From NCBI GenBank assembly GCA_963775825.1, contig CAVZKY010000068.1, forward strand, positions 62,001 to 126,000: 64,000 bases of DNA. Reading direction: 5' to 3'. Every line of letters begins with the position of its first letter. Position 1 is the first letter of the stretch. A program made the translations under genes and the position numbers. This stretch comes from Bog-532 sp963775825. Its GTDB lineage: Bacteria > Actinomycetota > Actinomycetes > Streptosporangiales > Streptosporangiaceae. The notes beneath the pieces were generated by a model that was given only the letters and a program-made list of their open reading frames with translations, was not told where the DNA came from and searched no databases. Positions 18,143-26,963 of this stretch are shown here, one piece after another.

Positions 18143-20389
18143 CTACAGCTTTTCCAGTGGCGCGTAACGGAGCACCAGATGCTTGACGCCGTATTCGGCA
18201 CCGAAATCAATCTTGGCCTCGGCCCGGTCGCCGGCACCGTCGACGGAAATCACCGTGCCGAGGCCGAACTTGTCGTGGGTGACCATGTCCCCGGGGCTGA
18301 GCGCCGGCACCTGCCGGTTGCCGGGTGAGTCCACACCCGGCCGCTGCGCGGCGCGCTCCATCGCCGGGGCACTGGCCGCCCCTTCGTCCCGCCGCCACTC
18401 CATGAGCCGCGTGGGGATCTCGCCGAGGAAGCGCGACTGCCGGTGGAAGGAGGGACGCCCCCACCACATCCGGGCCACCGCCCGGGTGAGGTACAGCCGC
18501 CGCATGGCCCGGGTGATCCCGACGTAGGCCAGCCGCCGCTCCTCCTCCAGTTCCTTCTCGTCGGTGGCAGACCGCTGGTGCGGGAAGACGTCCTCTTCCA
18601 TGCCGGCGAGGAACACCACCGGGAACTCCAGGCCCTTGGCCGTGTGCAGGGTCATCAGGGTGACCATGCCGCCGTGCTGGGCACCGTCGGGAATCTGGTC
18701 CGCGTCGGCGACCAGCGACACCTGCTCCAGGAAGCCGTCCAGCGTGCCTTCCTCGCTCTGGCCGTCGTACTCGCGGGCCACCGACACCAACTCCTGCAGG
18801 TTCTCCACCCGGCTGGCGTCCTGCAGGTCGTTCGACTCCTCCAGGGCAGCCTGGTAACCGGACCGGTCGAGGACCGCCTCGGCCAGCTCGGCCACCGGGT
18901 GACTGGCGGCCATCTCCCGCAGCCCGCTGATGAGCGCATTGAACCGCTCGATGGCCTGCGCGGACCGCGCGGCCAGGCCCGGTACATCCTGCGGCCGGGC
19001 CAGGGCCTCGGCGAACGTGATCCGCTGCCGCGCCGCGTAGGCGGCCACGTAGTCCTCGGCCCGCTCTCCGATGCCCCGCTTGGGCACGTTGAGGATCCGG
19101 CGCAGCGACACCTCGTCGGCCGGGTTGGCGATCAGCCGCAGGTAGGCGAGCAGGTCGCGGACCTCGCGGCGCTCGTAGAAGCGGACCCCGCCGATCACCT
19201 TGTACGGCAGGCCGACCCGGATGAAGACTTCCTCGAACACACGGGACTGCGCGTTGGTCCGGTAGAAGACGGCCACGTCGCCGGGCGTCGCCTCCCCCGC
19301 GTCGGTGAGCCGGTCCACCTCTTCGGCCACGAACGCGGCCTCATCGTGCTCGCTGTCGGCCACGTACCCGGTGATCAGCGGCCCGGCGCCCTGCTCGGAC
19401 CACAGGTTCTTCGGCTTGCGGCTCGGGTTGCGCGACACGACCGCGTTCGCCGCGGAAAGGATGTTCTGCGTGGAGCGGTAGTTCTGCTCCAGCACGATCA
19501 CCTTGGCGTCGGGAAAGTCCTGCTCGAACTCGACGATGTTCCTGATGGTGGCGCCGCGGAAGGCGTAGATCGACTGATCGGCGTCCCCCACGACGCACAG
19601 CTCGGTGGGCGGATCGCCGTGGTCGGTGACCCCGGCCGGGCTGGCATGCGCGCCGGCCCGGGCGCCGACCAGCTCCCGGATCAGGACGTACTGCGCGTGG
19701 TTGGTGTCCTGGTACTCGTCCACCAGTACGTGCCGGAACTGGTGCCGGTAGCTGGCCACGACGTCCGGGAAGGCCTGAAACAGGCAGACTGTCACCATGA
19801 TCAGGTCGTCGAAGTCCATCGCGCCCGCCGCCATGAGCCGGCGCTGGTACTCGGCGTAGGCCTCGGCCAGCACCTTGGCCCGGTGCGTCTGGGCCCGGCC
19901 GGTGAACGTCTCGTAGTCGACCAGCTCGTTCTTGAGGTTGGAGACCTGGGCGTGCAGCGCTTTGGGCGGGTACTGCTTGGCGTCGAGGTCCAGCTCCCGG
20001 CAGACCAGGGCCATCAGCCGCTGTGAGTCGGCCTGGTCGTAGATGGTGAAGGAGGAGGGGTAGCCGAGCCGCTTGGCCTCCCGGCGCAGGATGCGGACGC
20101 ACGCGGAGTGGAACGTCATGACCCACATCGCCCGGGCTCGCCGGCCGACCAGCGCCGCCACCCGGGACGCCATCTCCGCGGCCGCCTTGTTCGTAAAAGT
20201 GATGGCCAGGATCTCGCTCGGCAGCACGTCCCGCGCGGCGAGCAGGTAGGCGATCCGGTGGGTCAGCACCCGGGTCTTGCCGGACCCCGCACCGGCCACG
20301 ATCAGCAGCGGGCTGCCCTCGTGGATCACCGCAGCACGCTGCTGCGGGTTCAGCGCGTCCAGGAGGGTCTCGGCAGCCGTAGCGGTCAC
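18143..20389 (-). CDS. pcrA: ATP-dependent DNA helicase PcrA/UvrD
   Basis: This is a 748-residue superfamily 1A helicase that unwinds DNA 3' to 5' in repair and plasmid replication. Motifs run in order: Q motif LNPQQRAAV, Walker A GAGSGKTRVL (residues 33 onward), FTNKAAAEM, Walker B LVDEYQDTN, VGDADQSIYAFRGA, LEQNYRST, LMTLHTAKGLEFP and ERRLAYVGITRA. The C-terminus ends with the Tudor-like PcrA tail (GDMVTHDKFGLGTVISVDG). ATG or GTG start near 20389. The gene is complete, with no frameshift. Confidence 0.96.
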   Translation of the reverse strand: MTATAAETLLDALNPQQRAAVIHEGSPLLIVAGAGSGKTRVLTHRIAYLLAARDVLPSEILAITFTNKAAAEMASRVAALVGRRARAMWVMTFHSACVRILRREAKRLGYPSSFTIYDQADSQRLMALVCRELDLDAKQYPPKALHAQVSNLKNELVDYETFTGRAQTHRAKVLAEAYAEYQRRLMAAGAMDFDDLIMVTVCLFQAFPDVVASYRHQFRHVLVDEYQDTNHAQYVLIRELVGARAGAHASPAGVTDHGDPPTELCVVGDADQSIYAFRGATIRNIVEFEQDFPDAKVIVLEQNYRSTQNILSAANAVVSRNPSRKPKNLWSEQGAGPLITGYVADSEHDEAAFVAEEVDRLTDAGEATPGDVAVFYRTNAQSRVFEEVFIRVGLPYKVIGGVRFYERREVRDLLAYLRLIANPADEVSLRRILNVPKRGIGERAEDYVAAYAARQRITFAEALARPQDVPGLAARSAQAIERFNALISGLREMAASHPVAELAEAVLDRSGYQAALEESNDLQDASRVENLQELVSVAREYDGQSEEGTLDGFLEQVSLVADADQIPDGAQHGGMVTLMTLHTAKGLEFPVVFLAGMEEDVFPHQRSATDEKELEEERRLAYVGITRAMRRLYLTRAVARMWWGRPSFHRQSRFLGEIPTRLMEWRRDEGAASAPAMERAAQRPGVDSPGNRQVPALSPGDMVTHDKFGLGTVISVDGAGDRAEAKIDFGAEYGVKHLVLRYAPLEKL

Positions 20390-20684
20390 TCAGACAGCGT
20401 AGGCGGTGCCGCCGACATCGCGCGCGCCCGACGGGCCAGCCCACGGAATGCGGGGGCTGCTGATTACCAGCGCGAGCCAGTTACTAGCCCGAGCCAGTCC
20501 GATACCGTTAGTGCCTTTCGGGCCCAATGCCGTGTTTATTTATGAATGCATGTACGGGTTAACGCCTATTTCGATACTTTGGGCGGGCCTGCCGGTAACG
20601 CGGTCCCGCCTCTGCTGGCGGCACCGGAGGATCTGATCGCCCGCCTCCCGCCAAGGGTTCACCCGCCTCTCGCCAAGGGTAAGG
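20390..20684. other. Divergent intergenic region between pcrA and cvnA with direct repeats
   Basis: This 295-bp gap serves both pcrA (minus) and cvnA (plus). It contains an AT-richer stretch near 20520-20580 (GTTTATTTATGAATGCATG) that may carry the cvnA promoter. Two 18-bp direct repeats lie just before the cvnA start (20641-20658 and 20663-20680). No gene is evident. Confidence 0.5.
20641..20680 (+). repeat. Two 18-bp direct repeats immediately upstream of cvnA
   Basis: CCGCCTCCCGCCAAGGGT (20641-20658) recurs with one change (CCGCCTCTCGCCAAGGGT) at 20663-20680, a 22-bp period or two helical turns. The second copy ends 4 bases before ATG 20685 and includes the AAGG that would serve as ribosome binding site. 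It could be a two-site operator or a slippage duplication. Confidence 0.7.
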
Positions 20685-23600
20685 ATGCCTAACACCGACG
20701 GTCAGCGCGCTGGGGGACAACGTGGTCCCTCCATTCGCCGCCCGCTTTACCTTCTCGTCGCCATCCCGCTGCTGACGGTGATCGGGCTGTACGCCTTCGT
20801 GCTGTACACAACGGTCGGGGACGCCATCAACCTGGACCGGGCGCCGAACCTCATCAACGCGACCTCCGTACCGGCCGCCCAGTTCGACATCAACATCCAG
20901 AACGAGCGCAAGGCGTCGCTGGTCTATCTCGCCGCACCGACCGCCACGAACCGGGCCCAGCTGGTGGCGGCCCAGAATGCGACCACCCAGGCGTTTCCCG
21001 CCTTCCAGGCCAAGATGACCAGCTCGGCGACGACCGGATCGGCGACCACCGCCGAGGAAGACGTCATCCGGCAGATGCTCGCGAGCATCCAGGGCCTGGC
21101 CAACATCCGCCCGGCCATCCTGGCCCGGGCGATCACCCCCACCGAGGTATTCGGCGCGTTCAGCAACATCCTGACCCAGGAGCTGCAGCTCTTCATCAAG
21201 GAGAACGCCAGCCTGACCAACGCACCCTCGGCCACCCAGTCACTGGCGATCATCAACAGCACCGAGTCCGGTGAGCTGCTCAGCCAGGAGGACGCGCTGG
21301 TCTCGGCGTCCCTCGCCGCGCACCAGCTGACCACGGCCACGCGGATCCAGGTCACCCAGCTCGCCGGGGCGCGGCAGGCCATGTACCAGGCCACCATCAC
21401 CCGGCTTGACCCCAGCGGCCTGGCCGTCTTCAACGCACAGATGAACAAGCACGCGCCGGCCGCCACGCAGTCCGACCTCGCCCAGCTGGAAGACGCGATC
21501 GCGGCCGACACGACCCCGTTCCCGCCGCCCCAGGTCACCACGGCCAACTGGAACCCGGTCGTGCAGGCGATGTCGACCGGTATCTTCTCCGCCAGTGTGG
21601 GGGCCGTCGAGCACCAGGTGCAGCAGGACCACTCGGTCACCAACGCCGCGTGGCGGCGGGTGGCCCTGTCCGGTGGCCTCGGCCTGCTGGGCCTGCTGCT
21701 GTCGGTGATCCTGTCCGCGCTGATCGCCCGCTGGCTGATCCGCCGCATCGGCGGTCTCGAGGAATCGGCGGTCACCCTGGCCGGGGTCGAGCTACCCAGC
21801 GTCGTGGCCCGGCTGCGCCGCGGTGAGGACGTGCCCGTCGAGGAACTGTCCGGGACGGACTCACAGTTCGGCCGGGACGAGATCGGGCGGGTCGGCCAGG
21901 CCTTCGACGCGGCCCGCCGCACGGCTATCGAGGCTGCGGTCGGCGAGGCCCGGATGCGCCGCGGGATCAACGACGTATTCCGCAACCTGGCCCGGCGCAA
22001 CCAGTCACTGCTGCACCGCGAGCTCACGGTGCTGGACGGCATGGAGCGCCGCACGACGGACCCGGAGACGCTGGAAGACCTCTTCCGCCTCGACCACCTG
22101 ACGACGAGGATGCGCCGCCACTCCGAGGGCCTCATCATCCTGTCCGGCGCCGCGCCGGGCCGGGGCTGGGTGCACCCGGTCCGGATGATCGACGTCCTGC
22201 GGGCCGCGGCCGCCGAGGTCGAGGACTACTCGCGGGTGACGGTGACCACCCCGTCCCAGGCCGAACTGACCGGCCCCGCGGTGGCGGACGTCATCCACCT
22301 GCTGGCCGAGCTCATCGAGAACGCCACAACGCTGTCCCCGCCGTACACCCCCGTGCGCGTCTCCGGTGACATGGTGGCGAGCGGCTTCGCGGTCGAGATC
22401 GAGGACCGCGGCCTGGGCATGAGCGAGCAGCGGTACGTGGAGCTCAACGCACGGCTGGCCGAGCCACCCGAATTTGACGTGTTCAACAGCGAGCAGCTCG
22501 GCCTGTTCGTCGTCGGCCAGCTGGCCAAGCGGCACGGCATCCGGGTGACGCTGCGCCCGTCCCCGTACGGCGGTACCACCGCGATCGCGCTGATCCCGAC
22601 CACCCTGGTGGGCGTGGAGGACGGTTTCGTGGCGGGTCTCCCCACCGGGATACCCGCGATCTCCTCGGCCTGGGCCGCGGGCCGCAACGAGATGCCCAGC
22701 GAGGACCCCGGGGGGCAGCCGTCCGTGCAGGCTCAGCTCACCGGGCAATCGTGGAGCGCGCTGCCGCAGGGCAACGGATCGGCCGGCGCGAACGGGACCG
22801 GCAGCGAGGACCCGTTCGGTTCCTTCGGCTCCGATCCGTCCCAGCTCTCCGACCCCTACGCCGGCCGGCCCTACGCGGGCCAGGCCGACGCGGGCTTCGC
22901 CACCAGCGGCGGCAACGGGTCCGCCGAAGCCGGCGCGACCGGCTCGTCCTACGGGGAGCAGCCGTTCGGCACCGATCCCTACACCGGTCAGGCGTATGGC
23001 TGGCCGGTCCCGGCCGGCCCGTCCTTCGGCGTGCCCGGGGAGACCGGTGCGGCCCCAACCGAGACGGGACTGCCGTGGCCGTACGACCGCCCCGCCCCGG
23101 CGGGCCACGGCATGAGCCAGCCGCCCGCCGCCGCGTTCGGCTCGGGCGACCCGGCCTACCAGACCGGGAACACCTACCGGCCGTACTCACCGGCCGATTC
23201 GGCCTTCCCGCCGGCAGGCGATCCGTTCCCGCTGCCGGAGGCGCCACCGTCGGCCACGGAGCCGTCCTACCCCACGACCCAGCCCTCGTACTCCGAGGCC
23301 GCATCGACGGCACCGCAGCAGGCCTTCGGCCAGGACCCAGCCGCCTTGCCGCCGCCGGGCGACGCTCCGTACCCCAGCGCCGAGACCGTCGTTTTCCCCG
23401 GGGCCGAGCCCTCCTTCCCGGCGACCGCATCGTTCGGCAGCGACGAACCGGCCACGGAGCAGCCCGACGAGACCTACAAGGGACTGCCGAAACGCGTGCG
23501 GCAGGCCAACCTGGCGCCGCAGCTTCGCGACCGGGCCACCCCCAGCAGCACGGCGTCGGCGGCCTATGGGGACAACGTCGCCAACCGTTCGCCGGACGAC

Positions 23601-24194
23601 ATCCGCAACGCGCTGTCGGCGATGCAGCGCGGCTGGCAGCAGGGACGGGCCCGGGATCAGAGCGGGCCGGCGGACGACGTTACGCCGGGGAGCGACGCAC
23701 CGGCCCACGGAGCGAACGAGGCCACCAGAGCCATCCCGCTGGGGCCAGTCTCGGCCAGCCCGGACGAGGACACTCTGGCCGGCGAGGAAAGGCTCGGGCA
23801 CGAAGACGAGCGGCCAGCCGCCCGCAGTAACGGCAACGTGGTTAACGGCATGGACAGCCACGACGATACCGGCGGCTACGGCTACGGCAGCAACGCCGAC
23901 AACTACGGAACGGCCGACAACTACGGAACGGCCGACAACTACGGAACGGCCGACAACTACGGAACGGCCGACAACTACGAAACGGCCGACAACTACGAAA
24001 CGGCCGACAACTACGAAACGGCCGACAACTACGGAACGGCCGACAACTACGGGGCCGGCAGCGTCGGATACCCGGACTACTCCACCGAGTCGGCCGGGAG
24101 CACCGGAAGTGGAGACGACACAGGGCGGAGCGCGGAAACGGAGGCGAGCGGCAGCGAGGATCAGAGCTATCGCGGGGGAAACGATGACCTTTGA
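20685..24194 (+). CDS. cvnA: Conservon sensor histidine kinase-like protein CvnA
   Basis: This 1169-residue membrane protein is the sensor of a conservon (actinomycete GTPase signalling unit). Membrane helix one is at about 20-43. A large extracytoplasmic nitrate/sulfur-sensing-like domain extends to about 320. Helix two is SGGLGLLGLLLSVILSALI, followed by a HAMP-like segment, the helical stretch LEDLFRLDHLTTRMRRHSEG, and a HATPase domain (N box LAELIENATTLSPP, G1 IEDRGLGMSE, G2 LGLFVVGQLAKRHG). The last 500 residues are disordered, rich in Pro, Gly and Ser, and include nine ADNYGT-type hexapeptides (23895-24056). The cvnBCD genes follow directly. Confidence 0.93.
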   Translation: MPNTDGQRAGGQRGPSIRRPLYLLVAIPLLTVIGLYAFVLYTTVGDAINLDRAPNLINATSVPAAQFDINIQNERKASLVYLAAPTATNRAQLVAAQNATTQAFPAFQAKMTSSATTGSATTAEEDVIRQMLASIQGLANIRPAILARAITPTEVFGAFSNILTQELQLFIKENASLTNAPSATQSLAIINSTESGELLSQEDALVSASLAAHQLTTATRIQVTQLAGARQAMYQATITRLDPSGLAVFNAQMNKHAPAATQSDLAQLEDAIAADTTPFPPPQVTTANWNPVVQAMSTGIFSASVGAVEHQVQQDHSVTNAAWRRVALSGGLGLLGLLLSVILSALIARWLIRRIGGLEESAVTLAGVELPSVVARLRRGEDVPVEELSGTDSQFGRDEIGRVGQAFDAARRTAIEAAVGEARMRRGINDVFRNLARRNQSLLHRELTVLDGMERRTTDPETLEDLFRLDHLTTRMRRHSEGLIILSGAAPGRGWVHPVRMIDVLRAAAAEVEDYSRVTVTTPSQAELTGPAVADVIHLLAELIENATTLSPPYTPVRVSGDMVASGFAVEIEDRGLGMSEQRYVELNARLAEPPEFDVFNSEQLGLFVVGQLAKRHGIRVTLRPSPYGGTTAIALIPTTLVGVEDGFVAGLPTGIPAISSAWAAGRNEMPSEDPGGQPSVQAQLTGQSWSALPQGNGSAGANGTGSEDPFGSFGSDPSQLSDPYAGRPYAGQADAGFATSGGNGSAEAGATGSSYGEQPFGTDPYTGQAYGWPVPAGPSFGVPGETGAAPTETGLPWPYDRPAPAGHGMSQPPAAAFGSGDPAYQTGNTYRPYSPADSAFPPAGDPFPLPEAPPSATEPSYPTTQPSYSEAASTAPQQAFGQDPAALPPPGDAPYPSAETVVFPGAEPSFPATASFGSDEPATEQPDETYKGLPKRVRQANLAPQLRDRATPSSTASAAYGDNVANRSPDDIRNALSAMQRGWQQGRARDQSGPADDVTPGSDAPAHGANEATRAIPLGPVSASPDEDTLAGEERLGHEDERPAARSNGNVVNGMDSHDDTGGYGYGSNADNYGTADNYGTADNYGTADNYGTADNYETADNYETADNYETADNYGTADNYGAGSVGYPDYSTESAGSTGSGDDTGRSAETEASGSEDQSYRGGNDDL
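23895..24056 (+). repeat. Nine-copy 18-bp in-frame tandem repeat in cvnA
   Basis: The unit GCCGACAACTACGGAACG encodes ADNYGT. There are nine units: four ADNYGT, three ADNYET (one base changed, GGA to GAA), one ADNYGT and a last ADNYGA. The block of GAA variants in the middle shows that copies spread by local duplication after one had mutated. The repeat adds a Tyr/Asp-rich flexible tail to the kinase. Confidence 0.95.
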
Positions 24195-24220
24195 TCGGGA
24201 TCGCAAACCCGGGGGAACGC

Positions 24221-24478
24221 ATGACGCCTCATTACGTGAACCAGGGCGCGGAGCTGAACTGGCTGCTCGATGACCTGGTGAACCGAGTGGCGCAGGTCAG
24301 CAAGGCCGTGATGCTAACGCAGGATGGTCTGGCCATCGGCGCCTCGGCGGGGCTCAACCGTGAGGATGCCGAGCACCTCGCCGCGCTGGCGTCCGGCTTC
24401 CAGAGCATGGCCCGCGGCGCCGGGCAGCACCCGAGTCGGCTCCGTACACGGAGTGAGTCGTCCTATGCCGAGCTCTGA
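24221..24478 (+). CDS. cvnB: Roadblock/LC7 protein CvnB, C-terminally damaged
   Basis: The ATG at 24221 follows GGGGGA. Residues 1-70 are a standard Roadblock start: LNWLLDDLVNRVAQVSKAVM, TQDGLAIGAS and EDAEHLAALASGFQSMARGAG. Conservon Roadblock proteins are usually 125-140 aa, but here the second half is gone and the frame ends after GQHPSRLRTRSES at residue 85. In another frame the same DNA reads APESAPYTE and stops at 24454-24456, overlapping the GTG of cvnC. That looks like the native C-terminus. An internal deletion of about 50 codons with loss of frame would explain both. The protein normally regulates the GTPase CvnD. Confidence 0.8.
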   Translation: MTPHYVNQGAELNWLLDDLVNRVAQVSKAVMLTQDGLAIGASAGLNREDAEHLAALASGFQSMARGAGQHPSRLRTRSESSYAEL

Positions 24479-24839
24479 CGAACGCTGGCTGGACTCTGAG
24501 GCCGGCCCCGTAGTGCGCCCGTACGCGCTGATCGGTGGCCGGACCCGGCACGCCGGCGAAATGTTCGATCTGGTCGCGACGGTCAGAGCGACGCACAAGG
24601 AGATTTCCGATCCGGCCGCGTTGAGCCCGGAACAGATGTTGGCGCTTGACCTGTCCCGGCGGGCGACCACCGTCGCCGATCTGGCGTCCGAGCTGAACCT
24701 TCCCCTAGGTGTTGTCCGGATCTTGCTCGCTGATCTCCGCGACGCCGGATACGTCGTGATCCGAGCCCCGGAGACCGGGCAGAGTCACCGCGACAGCCAC
24801 ATTCTGAGAGAGGTGCTCAATGGCCTACGGGCACTTTGA
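24453..24839 (+). CDS. cvnC: DUF742 protein CvnC
   Basis: This is a 128-residue DUF742 protein. The conserved core is WLDSEAGPVVRPYALIGGRTR, then FDLVATVRAT, LALDLSRRATTVADLASELNLPLGVVRILLADL (a winged-helix-like segment) and HILREVLNGLRAL. The GTG at 24453 is preferred because it overlaps the presumed ancestral cvnB stop (GTGA). ATG 24465 is the alternative. Longer upstream readings are out-of-frame cvnB. Its end overlaps cvnD by 20 bases. In conservons this subunit bridges sensor and GTPase at the membrane. Confidence 0.9.
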   Translation: MSRPMPSSDERWLDSEAGPVVRPYALIGGRTRHAGEMFDLVATVRATHKEISDPAALSPEQMLALDLSRRATTVADLASELNLPLGVVRILLADLRDAGYVVIRAPETGQSHRDSHILREVLNGLRAL

Positions 24840-25440
24840 GCCGGCGATCACCGCCGGGCGAGGCCACACAGCCATCAAGATTCTGCTCGCGGGTGGCTTC
24901 GGCGTGGGCAAGACCACGATGGTGGGGGCGGTCAGCGAGATCAAGCCTCTCCGGACCGAGGAGCCGCTGACCGAGCGCGGCGTACGCCACGACAACACCG
25001 CCGGAGTGGAAGGCAAGACCACCACCACGGTCGCCATGGACTTCGGCCGGATCAGCTTGCGCGAGGATCTGGTGCTGTACCTGTTCGGCACGCCTGGCCA
25101 GCAGCGATTCTGGTTCATGTGGGACGAACTCGCCGTCGGCGCGCTCGGAGCGGTGGTGCTGACCGACACCCGGCGGCTCGCAGACTGCTTCCCCGCCGTT
25201 GACTACTTCGAGCGACGCCAGATCCCGTTCATCGTGGCGGTGAACTGCTTCGACGGGTCGATCACGCATAACCCGGACGACATCCGGGTCGCCCTGGACC
25301 TGGACCCCGGTTTCCCGGTCGTGCTCTGCGATGCGCGGAGCAAGGACTCGGCCAAGGAAGTGCTGATCGCCCTGGTGGAATACGTACTCATGACCGTCGA
25401 GGAAGCGCCCGGTCAGCCGGAGGCGGCCGCGCACGGATGA
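24820..25440 (+). CDS. cvnD: Conservon GTP-binding protein CvnD
   Basis: This is a 206-residue Ras-like GTPase of the conservon family. The P loop GGFGVGKT is at residues 25-32, switch residues lie around KTTTTVAMDFGRI, the G3-like element is FGTPGQQRFWFMWDE, and the G4-like element VNCFDG replaces NKxD, as is usual in CvnD proteins. It ends the cvnABCD operon and converges with the ATPase gene at 25541. In Streptomyces such units influence antibiotic production and development. The target here is unknown. Confidence 0.93.
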   Translation: MAYGHFEPAITAGRGHTAIKILLAGGFGVGKTTMVGAVSEIKPLRTEEPLTERGVRHDNTAGVEGKTTTTVAMDFGRISLREDLVLYLFGTPGQQRFWFMWDELAVGALGAVVLTDTRRLADCFPAVDYFERRQIPFIVAVNCFDGSITHNPDDIRVALDLDPGFPVVLCDARSKDSAKEVLIALVEYVLMTVEEAPGQPEAAAHG

Positions 25441-25540
25441 CCCTCGGGCTGGCCAGGCCGCAGCCCGGTGCGGGGCCGGCCCAGCGGGCATCTTGCGGGC
25501 CGGCCAGCGGCCCGGGTCCAGACGGCGGCGGCGGGGCCCG

Positions 25541-26290
25541 TCATTCGTACGGCAGGACCGCCCAGACCGCCTTACCACGGCCCTCGATCGGGCTCCAGCC
25601 CCAGACGCTGCTGAGCGCGTGCACGATCTGCAACCCGCGGCCGCTTTCCTTGACCCAGTCCGGCTGGCGGGGCGCCGGGGCATCGTCGCTGCCGTCTATG
25701 ACGGCCAGCATGACCTCCCCGGCCCGGCGGAGCAGGCACAGCCGCAGCACGGCCGCCTCGGGCGGGCTAGCCCCCGTGGCTGCGGCGATCCCCGCTGGCT
25801 CCGTGACTCTGGCTGGCTCCGCCGTTCCGGCTGGCTCCGCCGGCCAGGGGACCTTCGGCTGTTTCGCGGGCGTCGCGGGCCCAGCGAGATCGTCCGGGCT
25901 GGCTGAGGCCGGATACACGGGCGCGGGGTAGCTAGCACCGGCTGGGTGGCCGCCCCGGGCGGCCCGGACCCGGGCCCGGGGATAGCCGTTCGCGCCCCCG
26001 GTCTGGACCGCGCCGACGCGCCAGCTACGGCTGGTGCTGTGCCGCGTCCCGTGCTGAACCGCGTTGACGACAAGCTCGCCAATGATGGTTTCCGCTTCGT
26101 CCGCGAGCTCGCCTACCCCCCACGAGACCAGGACTTCGCGCGTGAAGTGCCGGGCGGTACTGGCCGATTCGGGCTGCGCGGCGAGTACCCGGCAGGTGAC
26201 AGCCGGCGTTTCCCACCAGGCGGATGGCACGGGAAAGAGCCGCGGTGACGAAAGCCCTGGCTCAGATCCGGCGGAGCCGCTCACAGCCAA
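25541..26290 (-). CDS. ATP-binding anti-sigma/HATPase-family regulator with Pro/Ala-rich insertion
   Basis: This HATPase_c protein of the RsbW/SpoIIAB type (about 249 aa) is larger than the usual 140. The N box EAETIIGELVVNAVQHG is near residue 65-80. The G1-like AVIDGSDDAPAPR and G2 ESGRGLQIVHALSSVWGW are near the C-terminus, which ends GKAVWAVLPYE. Between them is a low-complexity insertion of about 80 residues with repeats such as AEPAGTAEPARVTEPAG. The start is uncertain (TTG 26290 or GTG 26284). Proteins like this accompany XRE/DUF397 pairs in actinomycetes, and the two neighbours here are exactly those. It faces away from them across a 440-bp gap. Confidence 0.85.
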   Translation of the reverse strand: MAVSGSAGSEPGLSSPRLFPVPSAWWETPAVTCRVLAAQPESASTARHFTREVLVSWGVGELADEAETIIGELVVNAVQHGTRHSTSRSWRVGAVQTGGANGYPRARVRAARGGHPAGASYPAPVYPASASPDDLAGPATPAKQPKVPWPAEPAGTAEPARVTEPAGIAAATGASPPEAAVLRLCLLRRAGEVMLAVIDGSDDAPAPRQPDWVKESGRGLQIVHALSSVWGWSPIEGRGKAVWAVLPYE

Positions 26291-26726
26291 GTCGTCACTC
26301 CCGGGTTCCGGGGACGGCTCGCAGCTGTGCTACTTGCTGCCGGTCGACGCGGTGTCATCGCAGGTGCGGAGCCATGCCGTCGCAGTGTATTAGTATCCGT
26401 CATCCCTATGCTGCCTGATACATTGTGCAAGTGCAAGGCCTAATGCACGTTCATCCGAATGTGCACGGTGCGATTCTATATGTTTACGGCGAATGCATAC
26501 GGGGGTTCAGAGTGGTCACGAGCAACGGCGCCCACCGAACCGAAAGTAAGACCGGTTGAGCCTGAGAAAAGATCGTATCCAGGCCACGCTGCGCGGGGTT
26601 CGCAGCCTTCCTGGCCCGGACGTTTCAGCGCGGCAGTACGCCCACGGCAACGTAGCCGAATCCCGGCGTCCTGAACGCGTGAGCGGGCGCCTGCGTTTAT
26701 ATGGTGACGTCACTACGGGAGAAGTC
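26291..26726. promoter_or_regulatory. Divergent control region with GTGCA motif cluster (DUF397 side)
   Basis: There is no gene in 436 bp. It contains GTGCAAGTGCA (26425-26435), TGCAC (26444-26448) and GTGCAC (26461-26466) within 42 bases. The same GTGCA-N-GTGCA arrangement occurs as GTGCACGTGCA at 27131-27141 ahead of the XRE gene. Shared motifs ahead of an XRE regulator and its DUF397 partner suggest binding by that regulator. No footprint evidence is available. Confidence 0.4.
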
Positions 26727-26963
26727 ATGGATGAGCCGTACAACGGGATGCCAGCGACGGCGCTAGGCTGCCTGACCTGGCTCAAGAGCCGTCATAGCAA
26801 CCCCAGCGGCAACTGCGTTGAGGTCGCATGCCTGCCCAACGGCGAGATCGCGGTCCGGAACTCCCGGCATCCGGCGGGGCCCGCGCTCGTCTACACCAGG
26901 GCCGAGATCGCCGCGTTCCTGCAGGGGGCCAAGGAGGGCGAGTTCGACCGCATGCTGAACTGA
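26727..26963 (+). CDS. DUF397 domain protein
   Basis: The protein has 78 residues, from ATG 26727 behind GGGAGAAG. The reading further upstream lacks conservation. The DUF397 core is present: LTWLKSRHSNPSGNCVEVACLPNGEIAVRNSRHPAGPALVYT with a C-terminal RAEIAAFLQGAKEGEFD helix (broken here only for display). Members are small partners of XRE/DUF5753 regulators (WhiJ-like systems) and may counteract them as antitoxin-like or anti-activator proteins. The XRE gene follows on the same strand after 357 bp. Confidence 0.92.
   Translation: MDEPYNGMPATALGCLTWLKSRHSNPSGNCVEVACLPNGEIAVRNSRHPAGPALVYTRAEIAAFLQGAKEGEFDRMLN

Noticed and set aside
18443..20026. Long plus-strand ORF (527 codons) opposite pcrA
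   Set aside because: It is a GC-rich shadow with no ribosome binding site and no domain; the minus-strand helicase is unambiguous.
23895..24056. CRISPR-like array
   Set aside because: Repeats are contiguous 18-bp coding units without spacers; no cas genes nearby.
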